Source: Amarolinea aalborgensis (GTDB lineage Bacteria; Chloroflexota; Anaerolineae; SSC4; Amarolineaceae). From it: a stretch of 64,000 nucleotides of DNA. Position numbers and translations under genes: made by a program. Shown piece by piece: positions 27,200 through 38,044 of the stretch. Positions within the stretch are counted from its first letter, which is position 1. The number at the start of each line of letters is the position of its first letter. Under the pieces are notes generated by a model that was not told where the DNA came from, did no database searches, and saw only the letters and a list, made by a program, of their open reading frames with translations. The DNA lies in assembly GCF_900491745.1 (NCBI RefSeq), contig NZ_UETR01000001.1, forward strand, positions 186,001 through 250,000, in the 5' to 3' direction.

Positions 27200-28747
27200 A
27201 TGACCAGCCAGCCGCTTGCCTCGCCCAGGGCTGACCGCGCGGCGAGAACACTGGTGACGCGACGGCGCCAAATCGCTTCGTCATGGCTGGTGGCAGCTAT
27301 CGTGCTGCTGGCTTTTGCCTTGCGCGTCGTTCATCTCGATTTCCAGAGTCTCTGGCGCGATGAAGTAGACGCCATTCGTTTTGCCACGCGGCCGCTGCCG
27401 GAACTGCTCAGCACCTTCGGCAAGCCAGGCGAAAATGGCCCGCTCTTCTTCTTACTACTCCGTCCCTGGCTGCAGTGGTTTGGTCAGAGTGAGTTTGCCC
27501 TGCGCTTTTTCTCCGTGCTGTGGGGCGTCCTCAGTGTGCCGCTTACCTGGCTCGTCGCGCGCCGTCTGCTGCGCGTGTTCGCCGCAGCGACCGGTTTGCC
27601 GACCGGCGTTGGTTGGATTGCCGGGCTGGCCGCGCTCCTCAGCGCATCGTCGCCCTACCTGGTGTGGTACAGCCAGGAAGGCAAAATGTACGCCCTGGTG
27701 ACGGCGCTGGCGTTGGGCAGCCTGCTGGCGCTGCTGTGGGCGCTGACCCCTGGCGCGGTCAACACCCGCCTGCGCTGGCTCATGTATATCGTGCTCACCA
27801 GCCTCGGCTTCTATCTGCACGTGATGCTCGTCTTGATGCTGCCGGTGCATGCGGCGATCTTCATCCTGGCGCCGGCGCGCACACGACAGCACTGGCGCGG
27901 TGCGCTGACAGCCCTGGCCTGTTTTACGCTGCCCTACCTGCCCCTGGTTTGGTGGCAGTGGCGGCTTTTCACATCGCCCACGTTTAGCCCCGGCTTTGAC
28001 TTCGTGCCATTGCCGCGTGAACTCGCCATCCTGCTGGCCGCTTTTGGCCGCGGCATGCGCGCCGCGCCGCCCATCGGCCTGGTCAGTGTATGGATCTTCT
28101 TGCTGCTGGCGGCTTTTGTCTTGGCGTACCTGCAACCACGGAGGAGTTGGCGAAGGCCCGTCGTTTTTTTGGGCGTCTGGTTGATCGCGCCCCCGCTGCT
28201 GCTCTTTCTGATCACGCTGCGGGTCCCGCTGTTCAACGATCGCTACCTGATCTACATTGGCCCGGCGTTCTATCTGCTCAGCGCGGTTGGCGTCTACCTG
28301 GTGGGGCAGCGCAGCCGCGCGCTGGCGATTGCCGCCCTGGTCTTGGCGCTCATGCTCAATCTGATCGGCGTGTGGGGCCAGGCGGTGACGCCCATCAAGA
28401 GCGATTTTCGCGCCGCGGCCGCGTTCGTGCAGGCGCGCCGCGACCCGACGGATGTGCTGATCTTTCTGCACCCCTACAGCCGTTTCACCTATGCCTATTA
28501 CGCGGGCTGGGACTACGCGTGGCGCGAAGCGCCCTACACCAACGACCGCCAGCGCGTCTCGGCCGACGGGGTTGGCGCAACGTTGAGCCGCTTGTTGCAA
28601 GGGGTTACACACGTGTGGTTGATCGAATCCGAGGCGGAGACATGGGACCGGCGCGGGTTCAATCGGCAGTGGCTCGCCAACCATGGGCAAATCACGGCCG
28701 AAGCCGCGCTCAACGGCGTGCGCGTCACACGTTGGGCTTTACGTTAG
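27200..28747 (+). CDS. GT-C fold glycosyltransferase (GT39/ArnT-like)
   Basis: A 515-residue integral membrane protein with about ten or more TM helices. The first extracytoplasmic loop contains LDFQSLWRDEVDAIRFA, the acidic (DE) motif typical of lipid-phosphate-sugar-dependent GT-C enzymes. GENGPLFFLLLRPWLQ follows. A soluble C-terminal part of about 120 residues ends the protein. It likely transfers a sugar from a polyprenyl-phosphate donor to a protein or glycolipid outside the membrane. The adjacent Thr/Pro-rich protein would be an attractive O-glycosylation acceptor, which is inference. Confidence 0.85.
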   Translation: MTSQPLASPRADRAARTLVTRRRQIASSWLVAAIVLLAFALRVVHLDFQSLWRDEVDAIRFATRPLPELLSTFGKPGENGPLFFLLLRPWLQWFGQSEFALRFFSVLWGVLSVPLTWLVARRLLRVFAAATGLPTGVGWIAGLAALLSASSPYLVWYSQEGKMYALVTALALGSLLALLWALTPGAVNTRLRWLMYIVLTSLGFYLHVMLVLMLPVHAAIFILAPARTRQHWRGALTALACFTLPYLPLVWWQWRLFTSPTFSPGFDFVPLPRELAILLAAFGRGMRAAPPIGLVSVWIFLLLAAFVLAYLQPRRSWRRPVVFLGVWLIAPPLLLFLITLRVPLFNDRYLIYIGPAFYLLSAVGVYLVGQRSRALAIAALVLALMLNLIGVWGQAVTPIKSDFRAAAAFVQARRDPTDVLIFLHPYSRFTYAYYAGWDYAWREAPYTNDRQRVSADGVGATLSRLLQGVTHVWLIESEAETWDRRGFNRQWLANHGQITAEAALNGVRVTRWALR

Positions 28748-28817
28748 GCTGCCGCCCATGCGCGGGGCGCACAACCTGCAATGAAAACAGGCAATCCGCG
28801 GCCATCTTCCAGGTCAG

Positions 28818-31895
<3,078 letters not shown>

Positions 31896-31939
31896 GGATA
31901 CGTGTTTTGAGCTGCGCGCAGTAGCGGCGATCTAGCCGA

Positions 31940-31968
31940 AGTATGCCATAGAATGATCGTTATGGCAA
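31940..31968 (-). promoter_or_regulatory. Promoter of gyrA
   Basis: Minus-strand TTGCCA, 17-nt spacer, CATACT, about 45 bp upstream of the gyrA start. Confidence 0.6.
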
Positions 31969-31999
31969 GAACAAGTGTGCTATCCCGTAAAAGGACCGA

Positions 32000-32350
32000 T
32001 CAAGGCCGCCGCGTCAGTGTAGCCAGGTAACGAAAACTCTGCACGATGACCACCACGAAGGCGATGAGCACAACCCCGCCGACCAGCAGGGCATAACCAT
32101 CCAGGCTAAGACCGGGAAGGGGGTAAAGGATAATGGCCGCCACGATCGTCAAAAGGCCAAGCCAAAACAGGCGCCGTCCCGCGTACGCGTTGGCCGCGTA
32201 CCAGATGTCAGGGTCGTCCAGGGTCTGGCGCACACGAAAGCCATACCATAGATTGGGCCGCACCCGGCGGCGCATCAAAGGGATGGCAATCAGGCTCAGT
32301 AGGGCGCCGCTGCCCACGAAAAGATAGAGTAAGAACGTCTCATCGGTCAT
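32000..32350 (-). CDS. SdpI/YhfL-family membrane protein
   Basis: A 116-residue protein with three TM helices starting MTDETFLLYLFVGSGALLSL. The conserved SdpI-type loop is present (PNLWYGFRVRQTLDDPDIWYAANAYAGR). In Bacillus, SdpI gives immunity to the SdpC toxin and acts as a signal receptor, but most family members have unknown roles. Longer upstream readings on this strand run through aspS sequence and are not credible. It lies between aspS (98 bp upstream) and gyrA. Confidence 0.85.
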   Translation of the reverse strand: MTDETFLLYLFVGSGALLSLIAIPLMRRRVRPNLWYGFRVRQTLDDPDIWYAANAYAGRRLFWLGLLTIVAAIILYPLPGLSLDGYALLVGGVVLIAFVVVIVQSFRYLATLTRRP

Positions 32351-32448
32351 GGCTTTCCTCGTTCCTCGCGGCGCGCTGCCTGCAGTCGCACGACCTGCGG
32401 CTGGGGCGCATGGCTTTGCGCCCCAGCCCATCGCCCATCCTGCGCCCC

Positions 32449-33828
32449 TTATGGCGTCAGGCGGTTGAGATCGCGCGGGAAGAGCGTCGCCAGGCGGATG
32501 TTGTCCAGTCCCAAGAGCTGCATCAAGAAGCGCTCCAGGCCGATGGCAAAACCGCCATGCGGCGGCATGCCGTACTTGAACACTTCCAAGTATGCCTCGA
32601 AGGCGGCCAAATCGGTCACGCCGTGCTGCGCCAATGATGCGATGTAATCGGCGTAGCGGTGCAGGCGCTGACCGCCGGTCACCAACTCCGTGCCGCGAAA
32701 CAGCAGATCGAAGCTGTTGGAAAAGGCCCGATCGGCCGGGTTGGGGTGGGTATAGAACGGTCGTTTGCCCATGGGGTAACCGGTGACGAACAAATAATCG
32801 CTCCCCAGCGTTTGCTGCGCCCACTGCCCCAGCCAGCGCTCATGCGCCGGCGCCAGGTCAGGCTCGCCGCGGCAATCCTCACCGGTGGCCCGAAAGATCA
32901 ACTCCTGCGCCGCCGGGAAGTAGACCCAAGGGATATCGGCGACCATGCCCCCCGTCCCCGCGGCCGCCAATGGAGAGGTCGCGCCGGGCGCGGCAAAGGC
33001 CGGCATTTTCACCCGCAGTTGCGCCAGTTCGGCGGCGTAAGCGGCCGCCAGGTGCTGCAAAATGCCCTGAATGACCGCTGCCAGCAGCGTCATCACGTCG
33101 AAGTGGTTCTCGATGAAGCCGAACTCCACGTCAAGGCTGACATATTCATTGATGTGACGCGTGGTGTCGTGCGGTTCTGCGCGGAAGACGGGGCCTACCT
33201 CGAAGACGCGCTCGAAGATGCCCACCATCGTTTGCTTGTAGAACTGCGGGCTTTGCGCCAGGTAGGCGGGGCGGCCGAAATAGTCTACCTTGAAGACATT
33301 GGCGCCGCTTTCCGTGGCCGATGCCACCAGTTTGGGCGTTTGCACCTCGGTGAAACCCAATGCAGATAAGGTGGCGCGGAACCCGGCCATAATGCCGGCG
33401 CTCAGGCGAAACAGCGCCCATTTGTTGGGGTGGCGCAGTCCGACCACGCCGTGATCCAGGAAGGTGTTGAGGGTGGCTTTGACTTCCTTCTTGTTGATCT
33501 CGAACGGCGGCGGCTCCGTCACGGCGGTGATGACGCGCACGTGGCAGTCGTGCAGCTCATGGCCGCCGGGCGCCTGGGCTTCGAATACGACTGTGCCTGT
33601 TACCTCCACGACGCTGCCCTCCACGCAGCCGGCCAGCGGCGCCAATTCTTCCGGCGTCAACACCGCCTGGAACAGGCCAAAGCCATCGCGCAAGACAAGA
33701 AAGTTGATCGCGCCAATCTGGCGCAGGCGATGCACCCATCCGCACAGGCGCACGCGCTGACCTACGGCGCGGCCGGCTTCATTCGTGCGCACACGCGGCG
33801 GCGCGGATACCACGGTTTCCGTTGACAT
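32449..33828 (-). CDS. aspS: Aspartate--tRNA ligase, archaeal type (probably non-discriminating)
   Basis: Charges tRNA-Asp and, in the non-discriminating form, tRNA-Asn for later amidation by GatCAB. An ATG at 33828 behind AGGAGGAG gives 459 residues. An N-terminal OB-fold (GQRVRLCGWVHRLRQIGAINFLVLRDG) is followed by the class II core: LTP-type motif 1 region, FRAEPHDTTRHINEYVSLDVEFGFIE (motif 2) and GFAIGLERFLMQLLGLDNIRLATLFPRD (motif 3). It lacks the GAD insertion of bacterial AspRS (about 590 aa). The T-box leader with an Asp codon specifier directly supports Asp rather than Asn specificity. Confidence 0.92.
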   Translation of the reverse strand: MSTETVVSAPPRVRTNEAGRAVGQRVRLCGWVHRLRQIGAINFLVLRDGFGLFQAVLTPEELAPLAGCVEGSVVEVTGTVVFEAQAPGGHELHDCHVRVITAVTEPPPFEINKKEVKATLNTFLDHGVVGLRHPNKWALFRLSAGIMAGFRATLSALGFTEVQTPKLVASATESGANVFKVDYFGRPAYLAQSPQFYKQTMVGIFERVFEVGPVFRAEPHDTTRHINEYVSLDVEFGFIENHFDVMTLLAAVIQGILQHLAAAYAAELAQLRVKMPAFAAPGATSPLAAAGTGGMVADIPWVYFPAAQELIFRATGEDCRGEPDLAPAHERWLGQWAQQTLGSDYLFVTGYPMGKRPFYTHPNPADRAFSNSFDLLFRGTELVTGGQRLHRYADYIASLAQHGVTDLAAFEAYLEVFKYGMPPHGGFAIGLERFLMQLLGLDNIRLATLFPRDLNRLTP

Positions 33829-33886
33829 GTCTCCTCCTAAACGTTGGCGGTCGGTCGGGTTGGCAGCCCGACTGGCCGTTTGCGGG

Positions 33887-34179
33887 AATAAAAAGAGCGC
33901 CACCCGTCCGAGGGACGAGAGGCGCAACTCGTGGTACCACCCTGGTTTGTTTCGGCCTCACGGCTAAAACCTTCAGCGGTCATCTCTGACCAGCAGCGCG
34001 TAACGGACGCCACCGGCATGATTTACTTGACATAGACACAGGTGCCTGCATCGTTCAACCATGCAGCTCAGGAGTGTCTTTCCGCCAGTCAGACAGGCGA
34101 CCATCGCAGCCAGCGGTCGCTCTCTGGGCTATCCGTTTCAGGCGTACTCTCTCCGTCAACGCTTGTTGAGTTATGAATG
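33887..34179 (-). promoter_or_regulatory. T-box riboswitch (Asp specifier) upstream of aspS
   Basis: The minus-strand transcript has all main T-box parts. Stem I's specifier loop has AGAGTA on the left and GAAAGACA on the right, flanked by GGAG/CTCC and CGCC/GGCG pairs; GAC is an Asp codon. The distal region shows CAGAGAGCGACC. The T-box core AGGGTGGTACCACG lies at 33943-33930. A terminator stem (GCGCC...GGCGC, with CTCGTCC/GGACGGG inside) runs into TCTTTTTATT at about 33887-33929. Uncharged tRNA-Asp should stabilise the antiterminator and switch on aspS. Confidence 0.92.
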
Positions 34180-34185
34180 GCGGCA

Positions 34186-34214
34186 AGGATACCATACCGT
34201 CTGCTGCCTGTCAA
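34186..34214 (-). promoter_or_regulatory. Promoter of the T-box/aspS transcript
   Basis: Minus-strand TTGACA, 17-nt spacer, TATCCT. The start expected near 34179 lies just ahead of the first T-box hairpin. Confidence 0.75.
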
Positions 34215-34317
34215 AGTGGGTTCGCCCTGGCAATCAGCCCTGCACCACACAAGCGCCGCTCATGACGGCGAACCGTGACTGACCACCTTACGGCAAAAAC
34301 GCACCACTCATTTGACT

Positions 34318-34452
34318 TTACGCCAGATCCAGGTCTTTGGTGTAGCGTGGATCGGCGTACTGAATCAGCGCATAGCCGCCGATGACCAGATACTTAACCT
34401 GGTTGGCGTTGAAAAGCCTCAACAGATCGCTGAAGTCGGAGTTGACGAACAT
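34318..34452 (-). pseudogene. Truncated nucleotidyltransferase (MNT/DUF6036-like) fragment
   Basis: A 44-residue frame beginning MFVNSDFSDLLRLFNANQ and continuing VKYLVIGGYALIQYADPRYTKDLDLA, then a TAA. This is the N-terminus of a nucleotidyltransferase: the GG-Y motif and the first catalytic Asp pair (DLD) are there, but the remaining two-thirds is missing. Sequence downstream to 34262 shows no continuation in any frame. It overlaps the small gene upstream by 59 bp, an arrangement I associate with the intact module in other genomes (from memory). Probably a decaying remnant. Confidence 0.75.
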
Positions 34453-34567
34453 CGCCGCCTTTGACCTTGTGCGCGTGGACGATCATCTCCCATGCCGCGT
34501 CGAAACGCGCCTGGGCTGATTGGTCTTGCCAGAACTCGAGGTCGAATGACCGGTCAAGTTCGGTCAA
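34394..34567 (-). CDS. Small protein partner of the nucleotidyltransferase module
   Basis: A 57-residue frame from TTG 34567, directly after the stop of the 72-residue gene. It includes FDLEFWQDQSAQARFDAAWEMI and QLRLQRSVEAFQRQ. The FW-Q...RF-AAWEM...LRLQRS pattern resembles small proteins encoded just before nucleotidyltransferase genes in cyanobacteria and Chloroflexota (recalled, not searched). Role unknown, possibly toxin-antitoxin related. The TTG start and same-frame position suggest translational coupling or read-through. Confidence 0.6.
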   Translation of the reverse strand: MTELDRSFDLEFWQDQSAQARFDAAWEMIVHAHKVKGGDVRQLRLQRSVEAFQRQPG

Positions 34568-34786
34568 TCAGACACCCCGACCAGCCATTGAAGGAGATTG
34601 TTTACCTTCCCGAGTAATCCGAATCAAAAACCGCAAAGCTTCATTCACTGACTCGGCATCGGGGAAGATCTCTGCTACATCGGGCGCTAACTGGATAAAC
34701 TGCCCCCCAAATCCAGACCGCTCACGACCGATTTTTCGCACGCGTAAGCTCCTCAAATCGTACTCTGGACGCAATTCGTCTTCCAT
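34568..34786 (-). CDS. Small antitoxin-like protein (72 aa)
   Basis: Begins MEDELRPEYDLRSL and contains FIQLAPDVAEIFPDAESVNEALRFLIRI. The 'LxPDVAExFPxxxSVNEALR' pattern is a family of small proteins common in cyanobacteria and Chloroflexota, often in toxin-antitoxin-like pairs; I recall this pattern but cannot search it here. It is the first of a three-gene minus-strand set with the 57-residue protein and the truncated nucleotidyltransferase. Confidence 0.7.
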   Translation of the reverse strand: MEDELRPEYDLRSLRVRKIGRERSGFGGQFIQLAPDVAEIFPDAESVNEALRFLIRITREGKQSPSMAGRGV

Positions 34787-34992
34787 CTCGTTTTCAACCT
34801 TCTTCCTGGGGCGGCTTTCGTCTTCTTGCCCATTTGGAGTAAAATCATGGCAAAAGGACGACGAAGCATGATCTCATGGGAACAAGAAATCAAATTTTCC
34901 GCGTGCGTGCGTCAACATCCGCGCGCTTGCCAAACAGCATGTCAGCGGCGGCGACTTGCCCCAACCTGCGCCATGACCGAGCTGACGTAGGC

Positions 34993-35337
34993 CTATTTGC
35001 GCGCGGCGCCGCCCTTCTGTTTCTGCCCACCGCCCGGCGGCGTCCATCCTTCGGGCATTTGGCCTTCGTCGCTGAAGAAGAAATGTTCCATCTGCTGCAG
35101 AAGAAAATCCTGCGCATTCGGATCGCCCAGGCTGAGGCCGTAATGGTTGATGAGCAGCGTCTGGTAGGATGGCCACATCTCCCACGCTTCGCGCGAGATT
35201 TCGTTGAAGATGCGCTCGCCCAGCTTGCCCTTGAACGGCGCTTTGTCCAAGCCGGGCAGCAAGCGACCAAGCTTGCGGCACATCACCATGCGTGTGTTGT
35301 CGGGGCTGAACCCTATGTTGGCGGCAGGATCGGCCAT
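34993..35337 (-). CDS. YggX-like Fe(II)-trafficking / oxidative damage protection protein
   Basis: A 114-residue protein from ATG 35337 behind GGAGG. The conserved YggX core is clear: a Cys near the N-terminus (MVMCRKLG), PFKGKLGERIFNEISREAWEMWPSYQTLLINHYGL, and a closing helix LLQQMEHFFF. YggX protects Fe-S clusters and moves iron in enterobacteria. The extra Gly/Pro/Lys-rich tail (about 20 residues) is unlike E. coli YggX. The family is best known in Proteobacteria, so its presence here is notable. Monocistronic, with its own promoter. Confidence 0.85.
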   Translation of the reverse strand: MADPAANIGFSPDNTRMVMCRKLGRLLPGLDKAPFKGKLGERIFNEISREAWEMWPSYQTLLINHYGLSLGDPNAQDFLLQQMEHFFFSDEGQMPEGWTPPGGGQKQKGGAARK

Positions 35338-35371
35338 CTGAAACCTCCGGTCTAAAGTGTTAGCGGCGGTG

Positions 35372-35400
35372 ATTGTACACCAATGAGCATTGAGAACCAA
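35372..35400 (-). promoter_or_regulatory. Promoter of the yggX-like gene
   Basis: Minus-strand TTGGTT, 17-nt spacer, TACAAT. It overlaps the first codons of the divergent formyltransferase gene. Confidence 0.6.
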
Positions 35401-36270
35401 AAGCTGCGTATCGTCTTCATGGGCATGGATGGGATTTTTTCTGCCATTCCGCTGCAATACTTGCTCGCTCACGGCGTTCAGGTGTGCGCCGTGGTGACGC
35501 CAGGCTCTGCGCCGGACGAATCCGCGCTGCGGCTTTCGACGGCGGCGCAACCATCCTCTATCGTTGACCAGGCCGCGGCGGCGGGGCTGCCCGTCATCTA
35601 CGTCAAGCATCTGCGCGGCGCGCCAACGGCGGAGCGGCTGGCTGCACTGGCGCCGGATGTCGTCTTGGTCGCTTGTTTTTCGTTGATTTTGCCGGCGGCG
35701 CTGCTGGATACGCCGCGCCTGGGCTGTTTCAATTTACACCCATCGCTGCTGCCCGCTTATCGAGGCCCCGCGCCGCTTTTTTGGCAGCGGCGGCTGGGCG
35801 AAGAGCAAACCGGCGTGACGCTGCACCGGATGACGCCGGCCGTGGATGCGGGCGAGATTGTAGCGCAGGTCGGTGTGCCTTTGCCGGACGGCAGCAGCGC
35901 TGCCCAAGCCGACGCCTTGACCGCCCAGGCCGGCGCTGAACTGATGCTGCACATGCTGGCGCGCCTGGCGCAAGGCCCGTTACCCATGCAGCCGCAGGAT
36001 GAAGCGCGCAGCACGACGTTTCCCTGGCCCACGGCTATGGATTTCAAACTCAACGCCGCCTGGGCCGCGCGGCGCGCCTTCAATTTCATGCGCGGCACAG
36101 CCGAGTGGGGATACCCGTACCGCCTGGTGGGCCATGGCGCGCCGTTGTGGCTGCAAACCGCCCTGGCCTTTGACCCACAGCAGCAGCTTGACCAGCCCGT
36201 GGTGCGCCGTGGGCGCGAGGCGCTGCTGCAGTTCTCGCCCGGTGTGCTGCACGCGACGGTTCTATGGTAA
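35383..36270 (+). CDS. Formyltransferase family protein (methionyl-tRNA formyltransferase-like)
   Basis: A 295-residue protein of the 10-formyl-THF-dependent formyltransferase superfamily. It shows LRIVFMGMDGIFS, the catalytic region NLHPSLLPAYRGPAPLFW (Asn, His and SLLP motif), and TGVTLHRMTPAVDAGEIV with the catalytic Asp. The C-terminal part is shorter and less typical than Fmt's OB-fold domain. It could therefore be Fmt or a relative acting on another amino group (sugar or amine). No def (peptide deformylase) gene is adjacent. No clear ribosome site precedes ATG 35383. Confidence 0.8.
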   Translation: MSIENQKLRIVFMGMDGIFSAIPLQYLLAHGVQVCAVVTPGSAPDESALRLSTAAQPSSIVDQAAAAGLPVIYVKHLRGAPTAERLAALAPDVVLVACFSLILPAALLDTPRLGCFNLHPSLLPAYRGPAPLFWQRRLGEEQTGVTLHRMTPAVDAGEIVAQVGVPLPDGSSAAQADALTAQAGAELMLHMLARLAQGPLPMQPQDEARSTTFPWPTAMDFKLNAAWAARRAFNFMRGTAEWGYPYRLVGHGAPLWLQTALAFDPQQQLDQPVVRRGREALLQFSPGVLHATVLW

Positions 36271-36309
36271 AGCGCCGCGGCCGGCTCGAATTTCGGTCCA
36301 AGGCAAGAC

Positions 36310-37896
36310 TCAACCTGGACAGCGCCGCGCGCTCAACAGCAGCGGCGGCAAAGGCGCCTGGCGGAAATCGAAATTTTCCAGCAGATCATTGGCGCCTGCG
36401 TCACGCCCGCTCAGCGGCGTCAGGCCGAAATTGCGCTCGATGAAGGTCACGAGCGAGGTCAGCTCGGCCTGGCCGTGCGAAATGAAGCCTGGTCGAGCGT
36501 AGGGCGAGATGATGAGCAGCGGAACGCGTGGCCCCAGGCCGAACTGATCCACCTGCGGCGGCGGCAAATGATCGTAGAAGCCGCCGAAATGGCTCCAAAC
36601 GACAAAAATAACCGTATTTGCCCACAGACTGCTCTTCATCACAGCGTTGATCTGCTGCACGGTCCAGTTTTCGCCCTCGCACAGGCTGGCCGTGGGGCGT
36701 TCGCTGAACTCGCCAGGAGGCACGAGCCAGCTCACGGCTGGGAGCTGCTGGCGCAGGACATCCACCAGGAACTGTCCGTCGCCGGTGACGTTATTGTTCC
36801 ACAGGTAGGACGTACGAATGGTTTGGATCGCGTTCAGCACAACGGTTTGATAGCCATCTGCGCCGGGCCGCGGCCCATAGAAACGCCAGGATACAGGCCG
36901 CGCCTGCAGCCGCTCAGGAAGGTTGGCGATATTGAAGCAGGGGAAGACCCAGGTTGGATTGCCCGCGTTGGGTTCTGTGCGTACACGCGCACCGGCTGGC
37001 GCATCGCACCCCCAGGTGTCAGAGCTTTGCGTGGGATTGTCGGTGACCAACGCGGATTGCGCAGCAACCAGGTGAAGGAGATTGGGAAAGGCTGGCCCGG
37101 CCACGGCGGAGAAGGTGCGGTCGCTGAGCACAAAGGTCTGCGCATAGCGCCAATAGTTAGGGATATCTTCCGGCCAGGCCTGCGTGAACGGCAGCAAAAA
37201 ACCATCCGCGAGGGCCGCGCCTGGAATCAGATCGAACTGATTCATGCGACCGCCACCCATGGCCAGCTGCGCCGACGCGCTGGAGGCATCCGGACTGCCG
37301 CCCAAGCGGTCTCCCGCGCGCGCCAGGTCAATCAGCGCGCCATCGGCTTTTTCTCCTCGCACCGCGCCCTCGGCGCCCGGAAAGCGGCCAAAGAGCGCAT
37401 CGAAGCTGCGCCCTTCCTTGATGATGATGACGACATGTTGGATCGGCGTGTTCGTGATGGGAGTTGGCGTTGGTCCCTGGCTGGCAATGCCGGGAAAGAA
37501 GATCTGGCGCGGCGTCACCGTGGGCAGGGGTGCGGGGGTCGGCGGCGCGGTGGGCGTGGGCGCGGGCGTGTCGGTGGCAGGTTCTGGCGTGAGCGTGGGT
37601 GGATTGGTTGCCTCAGGCGTCGCCGGCGCAACGGTCGCCGTGACCGCTTGCGGTGTGCCTGGCGCTGGGCCGGTCGCAATGGCAGTCCCCGGCGCGCTGG
37701 TGATGACCGGCGGTGATGGCAGCGGCGGCAGGGTCGGCGCCGGCGTCACGCTGCTGGCTGGCGTTGGCGTGACCGGGGCTGGCGGCGGAGTGGGCGGCAG
37801 GGGCGGCTGCACACACGCGGCCAGACCAAAGGCCAGCAGCAGGCCCAAAGCCAACTGAACGAGGGGTTTACTTGCGAGCTGTCGGTCGGGTGTCAT
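36310..37896 (-). CDS. Secreted phosphoesterase (phospholipase C/acid phosphatase family) lipoprotein
   Basis: A 528-residue lipoprotein: the signal ends LLLAFGLAAC, then a roughly 120-residue T/P-rich stalk leads to the catalytic domain. The domain matches the PLC/AcpA phosphoesterase family in IQHVVIIIKEGRSFDALFGRFPG, SDRTFSAVAGPAFPNLLHL and WSHFGGFYDHLPPP...GLGPRVPLLIISPYARPG. Two usual metal-site positions differ: the family ENxSFD is EGRSFD, and the residues before GGFYDH are SHF rather than the common DD/DE. Activity is therefore uncertain. ATG 37896 is preferred to an upstream in-frame ATG because it starts a proper signal peptide. Confidence 0.85.
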   Translation of the reverse strand: MTPDRQLASKPLVQLALGLLLAFGLAACVQPPLPPTPPPAPVTPTPASSVTPAPTLPPLPSPPVITSAPGTAIATGPAPGTPQAVTATVAPATPEATNPPTLTPEPATDTPAPTPTAPPTPAPLPTVTPRQIFFPGIASQGPTPTPITNTPIQHVVIIIKEGRSFDALFGRFPGAEGAVRGEKADGALIDLARAGDRLGGSPDASSASAQLAMGGGRMNQFDLIPGAALADGFLLPFTQAWPEDIPNYWRYAQTFVLSDRTFSAVAGPAFPNLLHLVAAQSALVTDNPTQSSDTWGCDAPAGARVRTEPNAGNPTWVFPCFNIANLPERLQARPVSWRFYGPRPGADGYQTVVLNAIQTIRTSYLWNNNVTGDGQFLVDVLRQQLPAVSWLVPPGEFSERPTASLCEGENWTVQQINAVMKSSLWANTVIFVVWSHFGGFYDHLPPPQVDQFGLGPRVPLLIISPYARPGFISHGQAELTSLVTFIERNFGLTPLSGRDAGANDLLENFDFRQAPLPPLLLSARRCPG

Positions 37897-37987
37897 GGCG
37901 GCGCCGCATGCCCTCCCTGGACTGAACATTTATCACAACCGGATCGTTGCGGAAGATTATACACCCAGCAGCGACAAAGCCGCGAAC

Positions 37988-38016
37988 TTGACTTTGGGGC
38001 CTCGATGGGCTAAAAA
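37988..38016 (+). promoter_or_regulatory. Promoter of the aldo/keto reductase gene
   Basis: TTGACT, 17-nt spacer, TAAAAA, 29 bp before the start codon. A minus-strand TATAAT at 37961-37956 may be the -10 of the divergent phosphoesterase gene. Confidence 0.55.
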
Positions 38017-38044
38017 GGACGATAGAGAGGGACAAAGAGAAATC

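Noticed and set aside
26651..27271. Long minus-strand open frames opposite the Thr/Pro-rich gene
   Set aside because: They are Arg/Gly or Val/Gly low-complexity products of reading a T/P-rich, GC-rich gene backwards; no start signals or recognisable domains.
27455..28690. 411-codon minus-strand frame
   Set aside because: Antisense shadow of the GT-C glycosyltransferase with composition unlike a folded protein.
34461..34871. 136-codon plus-strand frame
   Set aside because: Opposite the small nucleotidyltransferase-module genes, whose minus-strand products match recognisable protein patterns; no ribosome site or domain.
36475..37716. 413-codon plus-strand frame
   Set aside because: Antisense of the phosphoesterase gene; the Arg/Gly-rich end mirrors its Thr/Pro stalk.
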